Below the pieces are notes generated by a model. It worked only from the letters and a program-made list of their open reading frames with translations, made no database searches and was not told the DNA's origin. The translations under genes and the position numbers were made by a program. From Eubacteriales bacterium (GTDB taxonomy: Bacteria > Bacillota > Clostridia > Lachnospirales > Lachnospiraceae), in the NCBI GenBank assembly GCA_030533405.1, contig JAUNJF010000005.1, forward strand, positions 1 through 64,000: 64,000 nucleotides of DNA, in the 5' to 3' direction. Position 1 is the stretch's first letter, and each line of letters starts with the position of its first letter. Of the stretch, positions 6,449 through 16,310 are shown one piece after another.

Positions 6449-7306
6449 CTAGTTGCCATTTGCTACTTTATCAAGGAGCTTAGCGGAACTTCGCTTTGCA
6501 TCTCTGGTAGCATGGGCGTACACATTCATTGTTGTACTCACGTCAGAGTGTCCAAGTAATTCCTGAACATCCTTCGGTGGCGCTCCATTTGCTAAGAGGT
6601 TAGATGTGTAAGTGTGTCGTAATGCATGGAAATGAAAATCATCCAATCCCTCCAGTTTGTTCTTAGCTCGTCTACATGCAGACTGTATCGTTGAAGGTTG
6701 CTCTAGCGCACCGTTTTGTCTGATACAGACGAGAGAGATTTGATTGTAATCCTCTGGTGGAATCTCATTTCTATCAAGTAAGTGCCAGTCGTAGTGGATA
6801 CGTTTTTGATCTGTTACCTCTTGATAGTAATTTAGCTTATAGAGTTCTCCATACATTAACAGCTGTTTATGCTGTTCTTTTTTTGCCTTTTTTAGAATGT
6901 CGGCAAGGGTATCACAGAAATCTACAATTCGTATTTTGTTTCTCTTTGTAGTATCAAACTCAAGCTGTTGTCTGGAAGTGTTATATTTTACACTTCTACG
7001 AATGGTCATATACTGTTCTTCCAGATTAATATCGTTCCAACTGAGTGCACATACTTCTCCAAGACGAAGTCCTGTATAGTATGCAATCTGTATTGGAAGT
7101 AAAGCATCTGGATTATGCTCTTTGATATATGCCGTAAGTGTTTCAAACTGCTCATGAGTAATGACACAGTTTTCTCCTTGTTCTGCTTCGGTTTCTTCCT
7201 GTAGATGATTGTTAAAAAATGTTAAAAAAATGCCGTAATTTTTTTGAAACCATTTATAAAATTCAGACCACTTCTTAAGTGAAGGAGGTAAAGAGAACTT
7301 GACTGG
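6449..7306 (-). pseudogene. Tyrosine recombinase (integrase), 5'-truncated
   Basis: The open frame gives about 285 residues but has no convincing start codon upstream of the internal ATG at 7009. The catalytic domain is intact by eye: TGLRLGEVCAL (first Arg), HALRHTY (His-x-x-Arg), LGHSDV (His) and MNVYAHA (Tyr nucleophile). Tn916-type integrases are about 380-400 residues and carry arm-binding and core-binding domains at the N-terminus; here most of that region is missing, replaced by sequence overlapping the ribosome binding site of the divergent sigma gene at 7299. It is probably the remnant of an integrative element. Residual activity cannot be excluded but is unlikely. Confidence 0.85.
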
Positions 7307-7853
7307 TCAAAATAATAAAAATATAGATATACAATTTGATAGTACATATGAAAAAACGAATCGAAAAGTAACATTATTTTTGATTTCAAAATGCAAGAAT
7401 TTTTCTGACGTAAATGATATTTTACAGGATGTTTATTTAGAATATTATCAGATTCTAATGAAAAAAGGTTTTGGTTATATCCAGAATGAAGAAAAATTTT
7501 TGATAAGCCTATGTAAGAAAAAAATGGCTACCTATTACTCTTTTTGGGATAGGATTCCACATAAATTATCTCTAGACGAAAAAGAAGAGTTTGAAAAGGA
7601 TAGTATGTTTCAGGAGTTATGCGATGAGACAGACTTTGAGGATGTTTTTTTCAAGAAAGAAATGATAGAGGATGTAAAACAGATTTTATTGAATCAACCT
7701 GATGATATACAGAAAATATTTTATTTGTACTATACGATGGAGTTAAAAATTCCTGAGATTGCAAATTTATTAGGTATAAAAAACCAGACTGTGAAAAACA
7801 AATTATTTCGTACAAGAAAACTAATTGCTCAATTGATGAAGGATTGGAGGTAA
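7299..7853 (+). CDS. ECF-type RNA polymerase sigma factor
   Basis: The 184-residue protein has region 2-like sequence (about residues 20-65, including DVNDILQDVYLEYYQ) and a C-terminal region 4 helix-turn-helix (about 140-180: IPEIANLLGIKNQTVKNKLF, then RTRKLI). It directs RNA polymerase to promoters that cannot be read from this sequence. I chose the TTG at 7299 because AAGGAGG lies about ten bases upstream. The next gene starts five bases after its stop and is a single-pass membrane protein with an external domain, the usual arrangement of an anti-sigma factor. Together they form one of four such pairs in this window. Confidence 0.88.
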   Translation: MTGQNNKNIDIQFDSTYEKTNRKVTLFLISKCKNFSDVNDILQDVYLEYYQILMKKGFGYIQNEEKFLISLCKKKMATYYSFWDRIPHKLSLDEKEEFEKDSMFQELCDETDFEDVFFKKEMIEDVKQILLNQPDDIQKIFYLYYTMELKIPEIANLLGIKNQTVKNKLFRTRKLIAQLMKDWR

Positions 7854-7857
7854 TGTT

Positions 7858-8979
7858 ATGACGGAACAAGAGATTTATAAAGAAGCCACAAAGAGTATGG
7901 TTGTGGATTTGGAGGGAATAAAAATGAATATGCAATTTGAAAATAACAAAGAAAAAAAGAAACAGCATAGAATGAATCGTGTTGCAGCTGCAATTGTGAT
8001 TGGAATGATTGGAATGAGCTCGGTTGGAGTTTGTGCTTATGCAATTCATAACTGGAATAGTGGAATTATGGATAAGTTTCAGGTAGCGTCTAAGGATACA
8101 ATAAAGTATGAAGAAACAGGTGTTGCTCAGTTTCCAGATGAAAAAGGAGAAACGAAAAGTGTAACGGTTGACGGTGTGACAATTTCAGCAACACAGACAA
8201 TCGTGGATAATTATTATGCTTATGTTGCGTTGACCGTAACAGGATATGAGGTTGGTAATGGAATGCAACCAGAATTTTCTAGCGTTAATTGTACTTTAGA
8301 TGGAGAGCCGGTTAGTAGCACCAGTGGCTTTTATGATGGAACAATTGATGACGGAAATGGTCGTGCAATCATGGCTGATGGTTCGGAGATACCTTCTGAT
8401 GAAAACGGTTCTTTAGTTAGTTCCTATATGAGAAATGATGGAACCCTAGAATATCATATTTTGTTATATACTGATGGAACCAAGGGATACTTTATTGATA
8501 AAAACTTACATGTGGAACTTACCGATCTAGGTGTGTATGGAGAAAAGGAAGAGGTATCTGTTGATAAAACAGGGACTTGGAGTTTTGATTGGAAGCTAGA
8601 GGGGGACGATTCGTTTGAAATTGTAAAATGTAGCGATGAATTAGGAGATACTGGAGTAATTGTTACAGAATGTGAAATGTCTCCGATTACACTTCGAACA
8701 GTTTATGATGTTTCTAATATGAGAGAAAAACTATCCTTGGAGGATTCCAATATTCCACATTTGTCAGGTGTAAAATTAAAGGATGGTACAATCCTAACTT
8801 GTATTACAGGTGGGGGTATCGAAAATGCATACAAAAAGGGTATGTGTGAAGTTATATATTCTACGAATCGTATTCTTGATGTTGATGAAATAGATAGTTT
8901 ATTATTTGTCAAAGAATCTTGGGATGAAGGGGAAACATGTAATATTGATAATTTTTATGAGGTTTCAGTTGTGAAATAA
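7858..8979 (+). CDS. Membrane anti-sigma factor-like protein (DUF4179-like)
   Basis: The 373-residue protein has a short cytoplasmic segment (residues 1-40), one transmembrane helix (about 41-63: VAAAIVIGMIGMSSVGVCAY) and a large external domain with repeated 'TVDGVTISATQTIVDNYYAYV' style beta strands. This matches DUF4179 proteins paired with ECF sigma factors in Firmicutes. The likely role is to hold the upstream sigma factor at the membrane and release it on an envelope signal. GGAGG precedes the ATG, and the spacing to the sigma gene is four bases. A bidirectional terminator follows at 9037-9066. Confidence 0.8.
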   Translation: MTEQEIYKEATKSMVVDLEGIKMNMQFENNKEKKKQHRMNRVAAAIVIGMIGMSSVGVCAYAIHNWNSGIMDKFQVASKDTIKYEETGVAQFPDEKGETKSVTVDGVTISATQTIVDNYYAYVALTVTGYEVGNGMQPEFSSVNCTLDGEPVSSTSGFYDGTIDDGNGRAIMADGSEIPSDENGSLVSSYMRNDGTLEYHILLYTDGTKGYFIDKNLHVELTDLGVYGEKEEVSVDKTGTWSFDWKLEGDDSFEIVKCSDELGDTGVIVTECEMSPITLRTVYDVSNMREKLSLEDSNIPHLSGVKLKDGTILTCITGGGIENAYKKGMCEVIYSTNRILDVDEIDSLLFVKESWDEGETCNIDNFYEVSVVK

Positions 8980-9028
8980 AGTGATATATTCAACCACTGT
9001 TGAGAGGGAAGTAGATAATAGATAAAAA

Positions 9029-9076
9029 GAAAAAAAGACCATTTCACATTTTGATGTGAAGTGGTCTGCTTTTTTG
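9029..9076. terminator. Bidirectional rho-independent terminator
   Basis: GACCATTTCACAT (9037-9049) pairs with ATGTGAAGTGGTC (9054-9066) around a TTTG loop. A T-rich tract follows on the + strand (9069-9074) and an A-tract precedes it (9029-9036), serving the - strand. It ends the sigma/anti-sigma operon on one side and the candidate minus-strand RNA on the other. Confidence 0.85.
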
Positions 9077-9180
9077 CCACCACCTCATAGATTTTGATAG
9101 CATAAAGTGCAATCATTTGTATGATTTTGCAGTCGGATGTGCTACCACATTTCAAATGAAAAAATAAGATACGAGTAATA

Positions 9181-9207
9181 AGAATGCCCAGCATATAGCT
9201 GGGCATT
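9181..9207. repeat. 11-bp perfect inverted repeat within the candidate RNA
   Basis: GAATGCCCAGC and GCTGGGCATTC flank the five-base loop ATATA. No T-run follows on either strand, so it is not a simple terminator. It is the most stable hairpin of the candidate small RNA. Confidence 0.7.
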
Positions 9208-9265
9208 CCCCGTTGATGGAATATTTGGATTCAGGCATTACCCTTGCCTTCCCACGGTCATACTT

Positions 9266-9460
9266 TTATTGTATACGTTTTCTGGTTTGTGTCAATAGAA
9301 ATAAATTTTGAGAAGCAATATTGGCAGGTTCTTCTGAAATTATGTTTGAATGGCATTTTTTGCAACTCAATTCTATGGTCATATTATTTGCCAAATTCGA
9401 AATAACGGAATCAGTTTCAGGAATATACATTCCAAATATGTATTCTAAATTATTATTCAT
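9266..9460 (-). CDS. Small hypothetical protein with a CxxC pair
   Basis: The frame gives 64 residues from an ATG (9460) with GGAGG nine bases upstream; an earlier in-frame start lacks that support. It contains a single pair CKKCHS near residue 34 and no membrane segment. The 3' end overlaps the promoter of the candidate small RNA, and the last 20 residues look less protein-like, so the gene may be a truncated remnant. No family is recognised. Confidence 0.45.
   Translation of the reverse strand: MNNNLEYIFGMYIPETDSVISNLANNMTIELSCKKCHSNIISEEPANIASQNLFLLTQTRKRIQ
9268..9295 (-). promoter_or_regulatory. Consensus promoter on the minus strand
   Basis: On the minus strand TTGACA (9295-9290) and TACAAT (9273-9268) are separated by 16 bases. 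There is no sizeable gene directly downstream; transcription would run to the terminator at 9029-9066, which is why a small RNA is proposed. Confidence 0.7.
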
Positions 9461-9811
9461 AAGTATTTCCTCCAAATTAAAATAATTAGAAGCATTTCAA
9501 TCAGTTCACACTGTCATTCGTTTTTGTGATATACTGTTATTTAATTGGTTTGTCTTCGCTCCGCTTCGGTCCGCACAGAGCAGATGTCCACTGGACATCT
9601 TGTGCCCTTATTTTTTCCCTTAACAGAGTTCGTAAAACCTGATAAAAGGATATAACACAAGGGAAAACGTAAGGGAAAGTTGACTGCCTATAAATTCAGT
9701 ATTTGTAAGGGTTAGACAGGTATTTAATAATAAAATATAACAATTATTAAAACCTAAAAATTATAGGACAGTACAATTCCTATTTAATAATCTATGGAGG
9801 AGAATAGACAA
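9461..9811. other. Gene-free stretch with hairpin and AAGGGAAA motifs
   Basis: No gene is supported here. It contains a long hairpin (AGATGTCCA/TGGACATCT at 9580-9600, flanked by GCACA/TGTGC), then CCCTTA and AAGGGAAA motifs (about 9603-9680) resembling those beside the integrase. Another imperfect inverted repeat lies at 9718-9755 (AGGTATTTAATAAT with ATTATTAAAACCT). The stretch may mark the second end of a decayed element. Confidence 0.5.
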
Positions 9812-11548
9812 ATGAAAATACATAATGAAAAATTTGAAGGTATAACAGTTAATAAATTTCTTGATTGCAAACAAGATATTGATATTAATGGTGTTGATGC
9901 AGATGGTGTGACGTTAAAGAGTGTTAAGCTTTCTTACTTTGAAAATGGCTCACTTCATGTAGCCGATTCTAAAATAACAAATTCAATGATTCAGAAGTGT
10001 CAGTTCGGAAATCAGGTTACATTTGATAACATCGTCGTTGATGATTGTATTTTCGCTGAAACAAAAATAAATGATGTATACTCATTTAATAATATTGAGA
10101 TAAATAATAGCAAAAATAAGGACTGCGAGTGGAGTATGTTCAAAGCTATTGATTGTAAGATTGTTGCTAATGTGTTTGATAATCAAAAAAGTAGTTTCGT
10201 TGACATGAATAATTGTGTTCTTAAGGATTTGCAGAGTACTAATGGAACATATGATAGAATGAAGTATTGTAATTGTAAATTTACTAATGTACGTTTTGAT
10301 TCCTTGAGTATTACTGATGAATATATTTCTGATTGTGAGTTTATAGATGTGTCATATAGAAATGTTAAGTTCGATAAGTGCAAATATAGTAATGTTGATT
10401 TGTCAGAAGTTGTTTTCGAAAACTGCGAATTTGTAAATTGCGAATTTGATAACTGTAAGATGACTGATGCGCAGAAAGTTATCTTTGGCGTAGTTGTGAT
10501 GCTTGACTCAATGACTGTTGATGAGATAGCTAAAAGATTCAAAGATTATACTTCTGTTAAAAAATATAGCGAAATTCTTGAATTATCAAGCAAATTAATA
10601 GAAGAGAAATGGGATTATAGAATTACAGTTTTTGTTCTTGATGCTATGAATGAACTTAAAATGTATGAAGATGCTTTGAAATTAGCAAAAGTGAAGGAAG
10701 AACTATGCAAAAATCATATGATGGCGTGGAATCGTGCAGTTGCAAAAGCTTACTGTGGAATTGGTGAATATAAGGAATCATTTAAATATATTCTTGTAGC
10801 ATATGAATGTACAGAAAGTGAAGAATTCGATAAACATGATATTAATAGATTAGGGTATATTGTGACTGAAATAAATAACAATATTGACGATATCAAAGAA
10901 CCTGAGTTAATGGAATTGCAACTAAAGGAATCTAACAGAAGAAAAGATATAGATAGCCTTCTTCATAATATGCGCCAGGAAGAGTTGCGCCAGATGAGAG
11001 AGAAGGTTAATGAAATTAGTGAAGAAGATATTTTAAAGGGCAACTGGGAGTTAAGTACAATTCTTGATGATTTAGAGAAACATGTTGATTGTGGAAGTAC
11101 TTTGGCAGATTTTATGGAAACAGGAGCTAAATACACAGATGCTCAGCTCAAGATTTATGCACTATATATGTACGACTGGCAGGTTGCTTCTGAGGGAGGA
11201 CATATAGATTTCTACGATGCTGAAGGTGCGGTATCTTCGGTAGTTTATGATGCATTAATTATGATTGGTGCTGATGAATGTGCAGAAAATCTTAAGAAAA
11301 CATATGAGTTATTTCCAAACGGAATTGTTCCTGACGATTATATGGAAAGATCGGATGCGATTAGTGAATTAAGTGGTTTTGATGGATGGGATGAAGAAGA
11401 GTTATTTGATGATGAAGAAGAATTCGAGGAAGAAGTCTATCCATTTGAAGAGTTCGATGAGTTTTATATAAAAGAGCGAGATGAAGTTATTGAGAAGATT
11501 TACGACTATATAATTAAACATGCTTCTGAGTTTGTTATTAAGGGGTAA
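9812..11548 (+). CDS. Pentapeptide-like beta-helix plus DUF4375 protein
   Basis: The 578-residue protein starts with about 210 residues of irregular short repeats rich in N, D and C (for example VVFENCEFVNCEFDNCKMTD), resembling a right-handed beta-helix of pentapeptide-repeat type. A helical middle (about 220-350) looks TPR-like. Residues about 440-510 (TDAQLKIYALYMYDWQVAS, EGGHIDFY, IGADECAENLKKTYELFP) match the DUF4375 (DMP19-like) domain as I know it. The C-terminus is very acidic. I chose the ATG at 9812 because GGAGGAG lies at 9796-9802. Its function is unknown; the architecture suggests a protein-protein or DNA-mimic role, which is only inference. Confidence 0.75.
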   Translation: MKIHNEKFEGITVNKFLDCKQDIDINGVDADGVTLKSVKLSYFENGSLHVADSKITNSMIQKCQFGNQVTFDNIVVDDCIFAETKINDVYSFNNIEINNSKNKDCEWSMFKAIDCKIVANVFDNQKSSFVDMNNCVLKDLQSTNGTYDRMKYCNCKFTNVRFDSLSITDEYISDCEFIDVSYRNVKFDKCKYSNVDLSEVVFENCEFVNCEFDNCKMTDAQKVIFGVVVMLDSMTVDEIAKRFKDYTSVKKYSEILELSSKLIEEKWDYRITVFVLDAMNELKMYEDALKLAKVKEELCKNHMMAWNRAVAKAYCGIGEYKESFKYILVAYECTESEEFDKHDINRLGYIVTEINNNIDDIKEPELMELQLKESNRRKDIDSLLHNMRQEELRQMREKVNEISEEDILKGNWELSTILDDLEKHVDCGSTLADFMETGAKYTDAQLKIYALYMYDWQVASEGGHIDFYDAEGAVSSVVYDALIMIGADECAENLKKTYELFPNGIVPDDYMERSDAISELSGFDGWDEEELFDDEEEFEEEVYPFEEFDEFYIKERDEVIEKIYDYIIKHASEFVIKG

Positions 11549-11614
11549 TGATAAAACTAACTGCCTGTTTGATGCATAAATTGATAAAAGTAACCGCCTG
11601 TTTGATGCATAGTA
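11549..11614 (+). repeat. 33-bp tandem duplication after the stop codon
   Basis: Two near-identical 33-bp units (11549-11581 and 11582-11614) follow the stop codon directly. Each contains the identical block GCCTGTTTGATGCATA, at 11563-11578 and 11596-11611. It is not an obvious terminator. Confidence 0.8.
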
Positions 11615-12094
11615 CTTTGAATATGTAGTGTTTATATAGACATCAGATTGTATATATCTCTCTCAGTATTAAGCTGCTTGATTTATTTATTATAAAGTTA
11701 GATAAGCAGTATTTATAGAGGATTTGAATGCATTTATTATTAGTGACATAAAAACAGGGTATATATACACAGGCACTATATCTGAGTGTTATATACTGGA
11801 ATAGATTTGGGAAAATAAATTGTTTGTGCAAATTGCACAAACAATGAAATGAATTAAAATTTTTGTTGACTATATTCGCTAAAAAGAATATAATGTAAGT
11901 ATAACATATAACGAAAGGCAAAGCATTCGAAAGGGGGCTTTTTGGTTTAGTAGAAACAATCCTAAGTTGATTCGAAGTCATCAGACTTTGTAGTTATTGC
12001 TTATGCATTTCTTGTGTAGTGTATTGGAGATATACGCAGGTGAAACAAGGGATGCTTGAGATAGAAGAATAAACAAAGAAAAGGTGGGGAAAAT
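11615..12094 (+). promoter_or_regulatory. Long leader region with palindrome and strong promoter
   Basis: No protein gene is supported in this stretch. A perfect 11-bp inverted repeat (ATTGTTTGTGC/GCACAAACAAT, 11819-11845) lies 20 bases upstream of a promoter with TTGACT (11866-11871) and TATAAT (11889-11894), spacer 17. The palindrome could be an operator or a terminator for something upstream. The transcript would carry a leader of about 190 bases before the surface-protein start at 12095, with short complementary blocks (AAAGC and GGGGGCTTT around 11920-11942). Confidence 0.6.
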
Positions 12095-15000
12095 ATGAAG
12101 GGTACATTAAAGAAAATATTGTGTTTAATCATGACATTTACTATGATTCTTCCAACAATGCCAAGTTTACAGGCTAAAGCTACGGATAATGAATTAGGTC
12201 AGAAAGAATTCGTATGTGCTACCAATTTCTATGAAGATTGGGATGATGATGGATATAAGGGCATAACGATTGACGGAGAGGAGCTTGTTTGGAACAATCC
12301 GATTGTATACGCAGATTTGAATGGTGCAAATGTTTATTTTGGTGGAAAATCAGAGGATAATATTGAAAAATTTCGTTAGCAGACATAGAAGGTAAGCTTA
12401 AAGTTTCATATGCACAGAAAAGAACATTTGAAAATCCAGAGGATGAGGAAACAGAAAATACGAAATATAATCCAATAAATAATTATGAAGAATATATTAG
12501 CTTGCGTCAGGCAAGTTGGACAGAATGGGGCAATGAAGATCATCCTGATATTAATCATCCAATAGATAATGTAACAGCGCTTGATTTCTATAAAGTGGGT
12601 TACTATAAATTAGAATTAGAAGGATATAAGAGTGCTGTAATTATAGAGGTGGATTATCCTGCTTTTGCGTTTTATAAAGAGCCTGTTGTTTCAGAGAAGA
12701 ATTTTCTTAGAGGTAGTTACGAGTACGATGCAGACGTAACAGAACTTAAATTGTATGGTATCGTGTCTGCACCTGATGGGGTGACTAGAACTTATGACAT
12801 AGCTTCAGTGGATAATATTAATTCATATGAGGAACAGGAATCAGGTTCCAATATCTATAAGCTGACAATTAATACAGAATCTCTTGATGATGAGGCTGAA
12901 ATCAAGATTAATGGAAGGATTAATAATACATATGAAGATTCAAGCACAGATGATTGGGAATGTCCTGTTAGCTTAAATCTAATTAGACGAATCAAACGCG
13001 GAATTAATATTGGAGAGCTTGAAGATGAAAATAATCCATCTCTTTATAAAGTGGATGATAATGGTTTCTTAGTCGAGGCTACAGATGATGATTATTCATT
13101 AAAATATGATCGAGAAAATAAGAAAATAACGCTTAATAATTTTGTTTATGAGTCTGAAGGTGATGATCCTACCATTAGTTTATGGGATGACCAAGTTGGA
13201 GCATTGAATGAAAAACCACTAACATTGGAGCTTATTGGCACAAACTCTATTACATCAAAAAATAGTCAGGCGCTTTTTATTGGTAGTGATTTTACTATTA
13301 CTGGAAGTGGTACACTTAACGCAAAATCCGAAGGGAAAGTAAGTGAGGGCGAAGAAGGACCATGGGCTCCTAGTGCTATATTTGTAAATGGTCAGTTGAA
13401 AAATTACGCTGTCATAAATCTTGAATCAAACGCGGAATTTGATTTAGAAGCGTGGAGTAATTTTGTGGCTAAGTGTAGTGAGGACGACGATCAAACATAT
13501 CAGATTATAAATAAAGCTACCATTACAGGTAGGGTTGGACTAGGTGATTATATAGGAAATGGTTTGGTATCATCTGATACGACCTATGTTCGAGATAATC
13601 AGCATGATTATTTAGGAATTGCTTATTACTATACAGAAGATGATTTTTATCCAAATAACATATGTACATTGGACAATACAGAAGATAATTGGCGTCGAAT
13701 TGGAAAATATGATGCAGATGGAAATCCACGTCCAAGTCATATTTGGTACCAGTATTATTATGTGAATGAGTATGGCGGTTGGTTAACAGAAGATTTTAAT
13801 GAACCTCAAATGTTTTTGTTGTATCCAGAAGATTATGGAATTGCTGGACCTGAATCGTTATTGAAGGATAAGGATATCCTTAGCGTGGGAGATGGACGGA
13901 ATCATACCATATCGAATGTAGATTTATATTGCCTTTTGGTTAATAATGGAAATGTGACTTTAAATGGAAATGTTATATCAGATTTAACGGTTAGTGCAGT
14001 AGCTCAGCGTGGAGATGCTAATGAAGAGGGCTTTGCTGCGTATAGGAGAGATGAGCAAGGTAATATCCTATGGCTTTATGAGAGTAGCCCAGATGCGATG
14101 GTTACTGTAAACGGAGATGTGGGTTTATTAAGCTTGTATGATAGCTATAAGGGTAGTGTTGATATCCAAGGAAATGTAAGTACCGTATGTAAATATGATG
14201 ATATAAATGTTAAGGATTATGAGGCTCCTGACGAAATATGGTATTCATCTCTTGCCAATCCAGGACTTGTAATTGATAAGGGAAACTTTACTGATAAGGT
14301 CAAATTACTAGATGGTTTTGCTGGATATATGGTATACGATACAGAGGATTTCTATGTATTGACTCAAAAGGGAGAAGACGATAATGTAACGCAAGGTACT
14401 TGCGCTCCAGTAGATGGACAAGAACTTGTTTTTGATGTATCAAGAAAAAATGGAGTGGATGATAGTACGTATCCTTGTATCAAAGGTGCACTCACATCCA
14501 TCACAAATAAGGTTAAAAATGCAATGTCAAATAAGAAAAAGAATCCAGTTGTAATGGATATTGCATTAATTCATAGTAATAGTGAAAAAATTGAGCCTAC
14601 AGCTACAGTAGACATTTCTATGGATGGCATTAAAGGATTTTCAAAACCGGCTCTGTATCACATTCGAGATGATGGTGTGATTGAAAAGTTATTTGCATAT
14701 TCTGGTGAGGGTGCTTTTGGCGGAACCATAGAATGTAAGACTGATTCATTCTCAACATATTTCGTAGCTGAAAATCAGGATCTATTAGTGGATAACATTA
14801 ATACAACACCAGGTGGCGATTCTAGTGGCGGAGCTGGTGGTTCAGGAGCTGGTGGTGGAAATGGTGGCGCTGAGCCAGAAAAACCAGCTGTATGTCAGCA
14901 TAAAAATATTGTAAAAGTAGAAGAAGTACCAGCAACCTGTAAGGTAGAGGGTATGAAAGAACATTATGTGTGTGCAGACTGTGACAAGTGGTTTAGCGAT

Positions 15001-16251
15001 GATGCAGGTAAGTCAGAGATTAAGGATAAAGACAATCTCAAGATCGAGAAATCAAAAGAACATAAACCAGCAAAAGAACCAGTAAAGGAAAATGAGAAAA
15101 AAGCAACCTGTACGGAAAAAGGTTCTTATGATGAAGTAATCAAATGTGAAATCTGTGAGGCAGAGATTAGCAGAGAAACAAAAGAAACAGAGATGTTAAA
15201 GCATGAAGTAACAGCGATTGCTGCAAAGGAAGCTACCTGTGTAGAGGAAGGATGTAAGGATCATTTCTTCTGTGCAAACTGTGGTAAATATTATGCAGAT
15301 GCAGAGGGTAAGACAGAAATCAGCAAGGAGTCTGTTGTGTTTGCAAAGACAGAGCACAAAAAAGTGATGGATGAAGATGTTGCGCCAACCTGTGAGAAGG
15401 ATGGTAAGAAGGGCGGAAGTCACTGTGAGATATGTAAGGAAGTATTAGATGCGCCAGAGACGATAAAGGCAGCTGGACATATCTTTGATGCAGGTAAAGT
15501 TACAAAGCAGCCAACAGCAACAGCGACAGGTGTGAAGACATTTACATGTACTGTATGTGGAAAGACCAAGACAGAAAGTATTCCTGTAATAGGAAAGGTT
15601 CAGGTTGGTAATGAAGTGAAAGATGAAAAGACTGGTAACAGTTTTGAAGTAACCAATACATCTAAGAAGACAGTAGAGTATACAGGAACAACTGATAAGA
15701 AGGCGACAACAGTCATGATTCCTGCAACTGTTGAAATCGGCGGTGTATCTTATAAGGTCACGAAGATTGAAGACGGTGCATTCAAGAACAACAAAAAACT
15801 TAAAAAAATAACTGTTGGAGAAAATGTTACAACCATCGGAAAGAATGCATTTAAGAACTGTTCTTCCCTTGTAAAGATTACAATTCCGACAAAGACCAAG
15901 AAAATTGGAGATGGAGCATTTGAGGGATGTAAAAAACTTAAGACGGTATCGATTGGAAAGAACACTTCAAGCATTGGAGATAATGCATTTAAGAACTGTG
16001 AATCACTTACAAAAATTACAATCCCGAACAAGGTAAATAGCGTTGGAGCAAGTGCGTTCTATGGATGTAAGAAATTAAAGACTATCACAATCAGCTCGAC
16101 AAAGCTTACATCGAAGAATGTTGATAAGAACGCATTCAAGGGTGTAAAGAGCGGAACGGTGATTAAGGTTCCAAAGAGAAAGCTTGCAGCATATAAGAAG
16201 CTGTTTGTAAAGAAGGGACTTAGTAAGAAAGTTACAATCAAAGGAGAATAA
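12095..16251 (+). pseudogene. Large secreted BspA-type repeat protein, frameshifted
   Basis: A signal peptide (residues 1-29, KGTLKKILCLIMTFTMILP) opens a 94-residue frame that stops at 12379. The protein resumes in the -1 frame after the A run at 12366-12370: the new frame reads ISLADIEGKLKVSYAQ and is open to 16251, giving about 1385 residues in total. Later regions include beta-rich domains, a Gly-rich linker (14815-14875), repeated cysteine-pair modules (for example ATCKVEGMKEHYVCADCDKW) and BspA-like leucine-rich repeats at the C-terminus (GAFKNNKKLKKITVGENVTT). Such proteins are cell-surface or adhesion factors. The break could be a real mutation, phase variation or a base error. AAGGTGGGG precedes the ATG. 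Confidence 0.8.
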
Positions 16252-16277
16252 AATCCTAAATAAAGTATATGGAATGA

Positions 16278-16310
16278 AAATCGTAGCAGTTTTTGGCTGC
16301 TGCGATTTTT
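16278..16310 (+). terminator. Terminator of the surface-protein gene
   Basis: AAATCGTAGCAG pairs with CTGCTGCGATTT (one mismatch or wobble) around a short loop and is followed by T residues. It lies 26 bases after the stop codon at 16251. Confidence 0.8.

Larger units (their letters stand above)
9029..9261 (-). ncRNA. Candidate structured small RNA
   Basis: A consensus promoter on the minus strand (TTGACA and TACAAT, 9268-9295) should start transcription near 9260, and the bidirectional terminator ends it near 9030, giving about 230 nt. The predicted RNA is rich in inverted repeats: CCGT...ACGG and GGGAA...TTCC as a closing stem, GGCA/TGCC and GAAT/ATTC hairpins inside, and an 11-bp stem GAATGCCCAGC/GCTGGGCATTC at 9181-9207. 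An open frame crosses the 3' part but runs through the terminator. It could be a regulatory RNA or a type I toxin mRNA. Confidence 0.5.

Noticed and set aside
6757-7079. Plus-strand frames inside the integrase
   Set aside because: They are antisense shadows of the catalytic domain, whose conserved motifs are on the other strand.
8955-9206. Minus-strand 83-residue frame
   Set aside because: It runs straight through a strong terminator and is more likely part of the candidate RNA's hairpin-rich sequence.
11895-12094. c-di-GMP-I riboswitch upstream of the surface protein
   Set aside because: GGCAAA and GAAAG blocks are present, but the conserved GACGCAAAG core and downstream pairing are missing.
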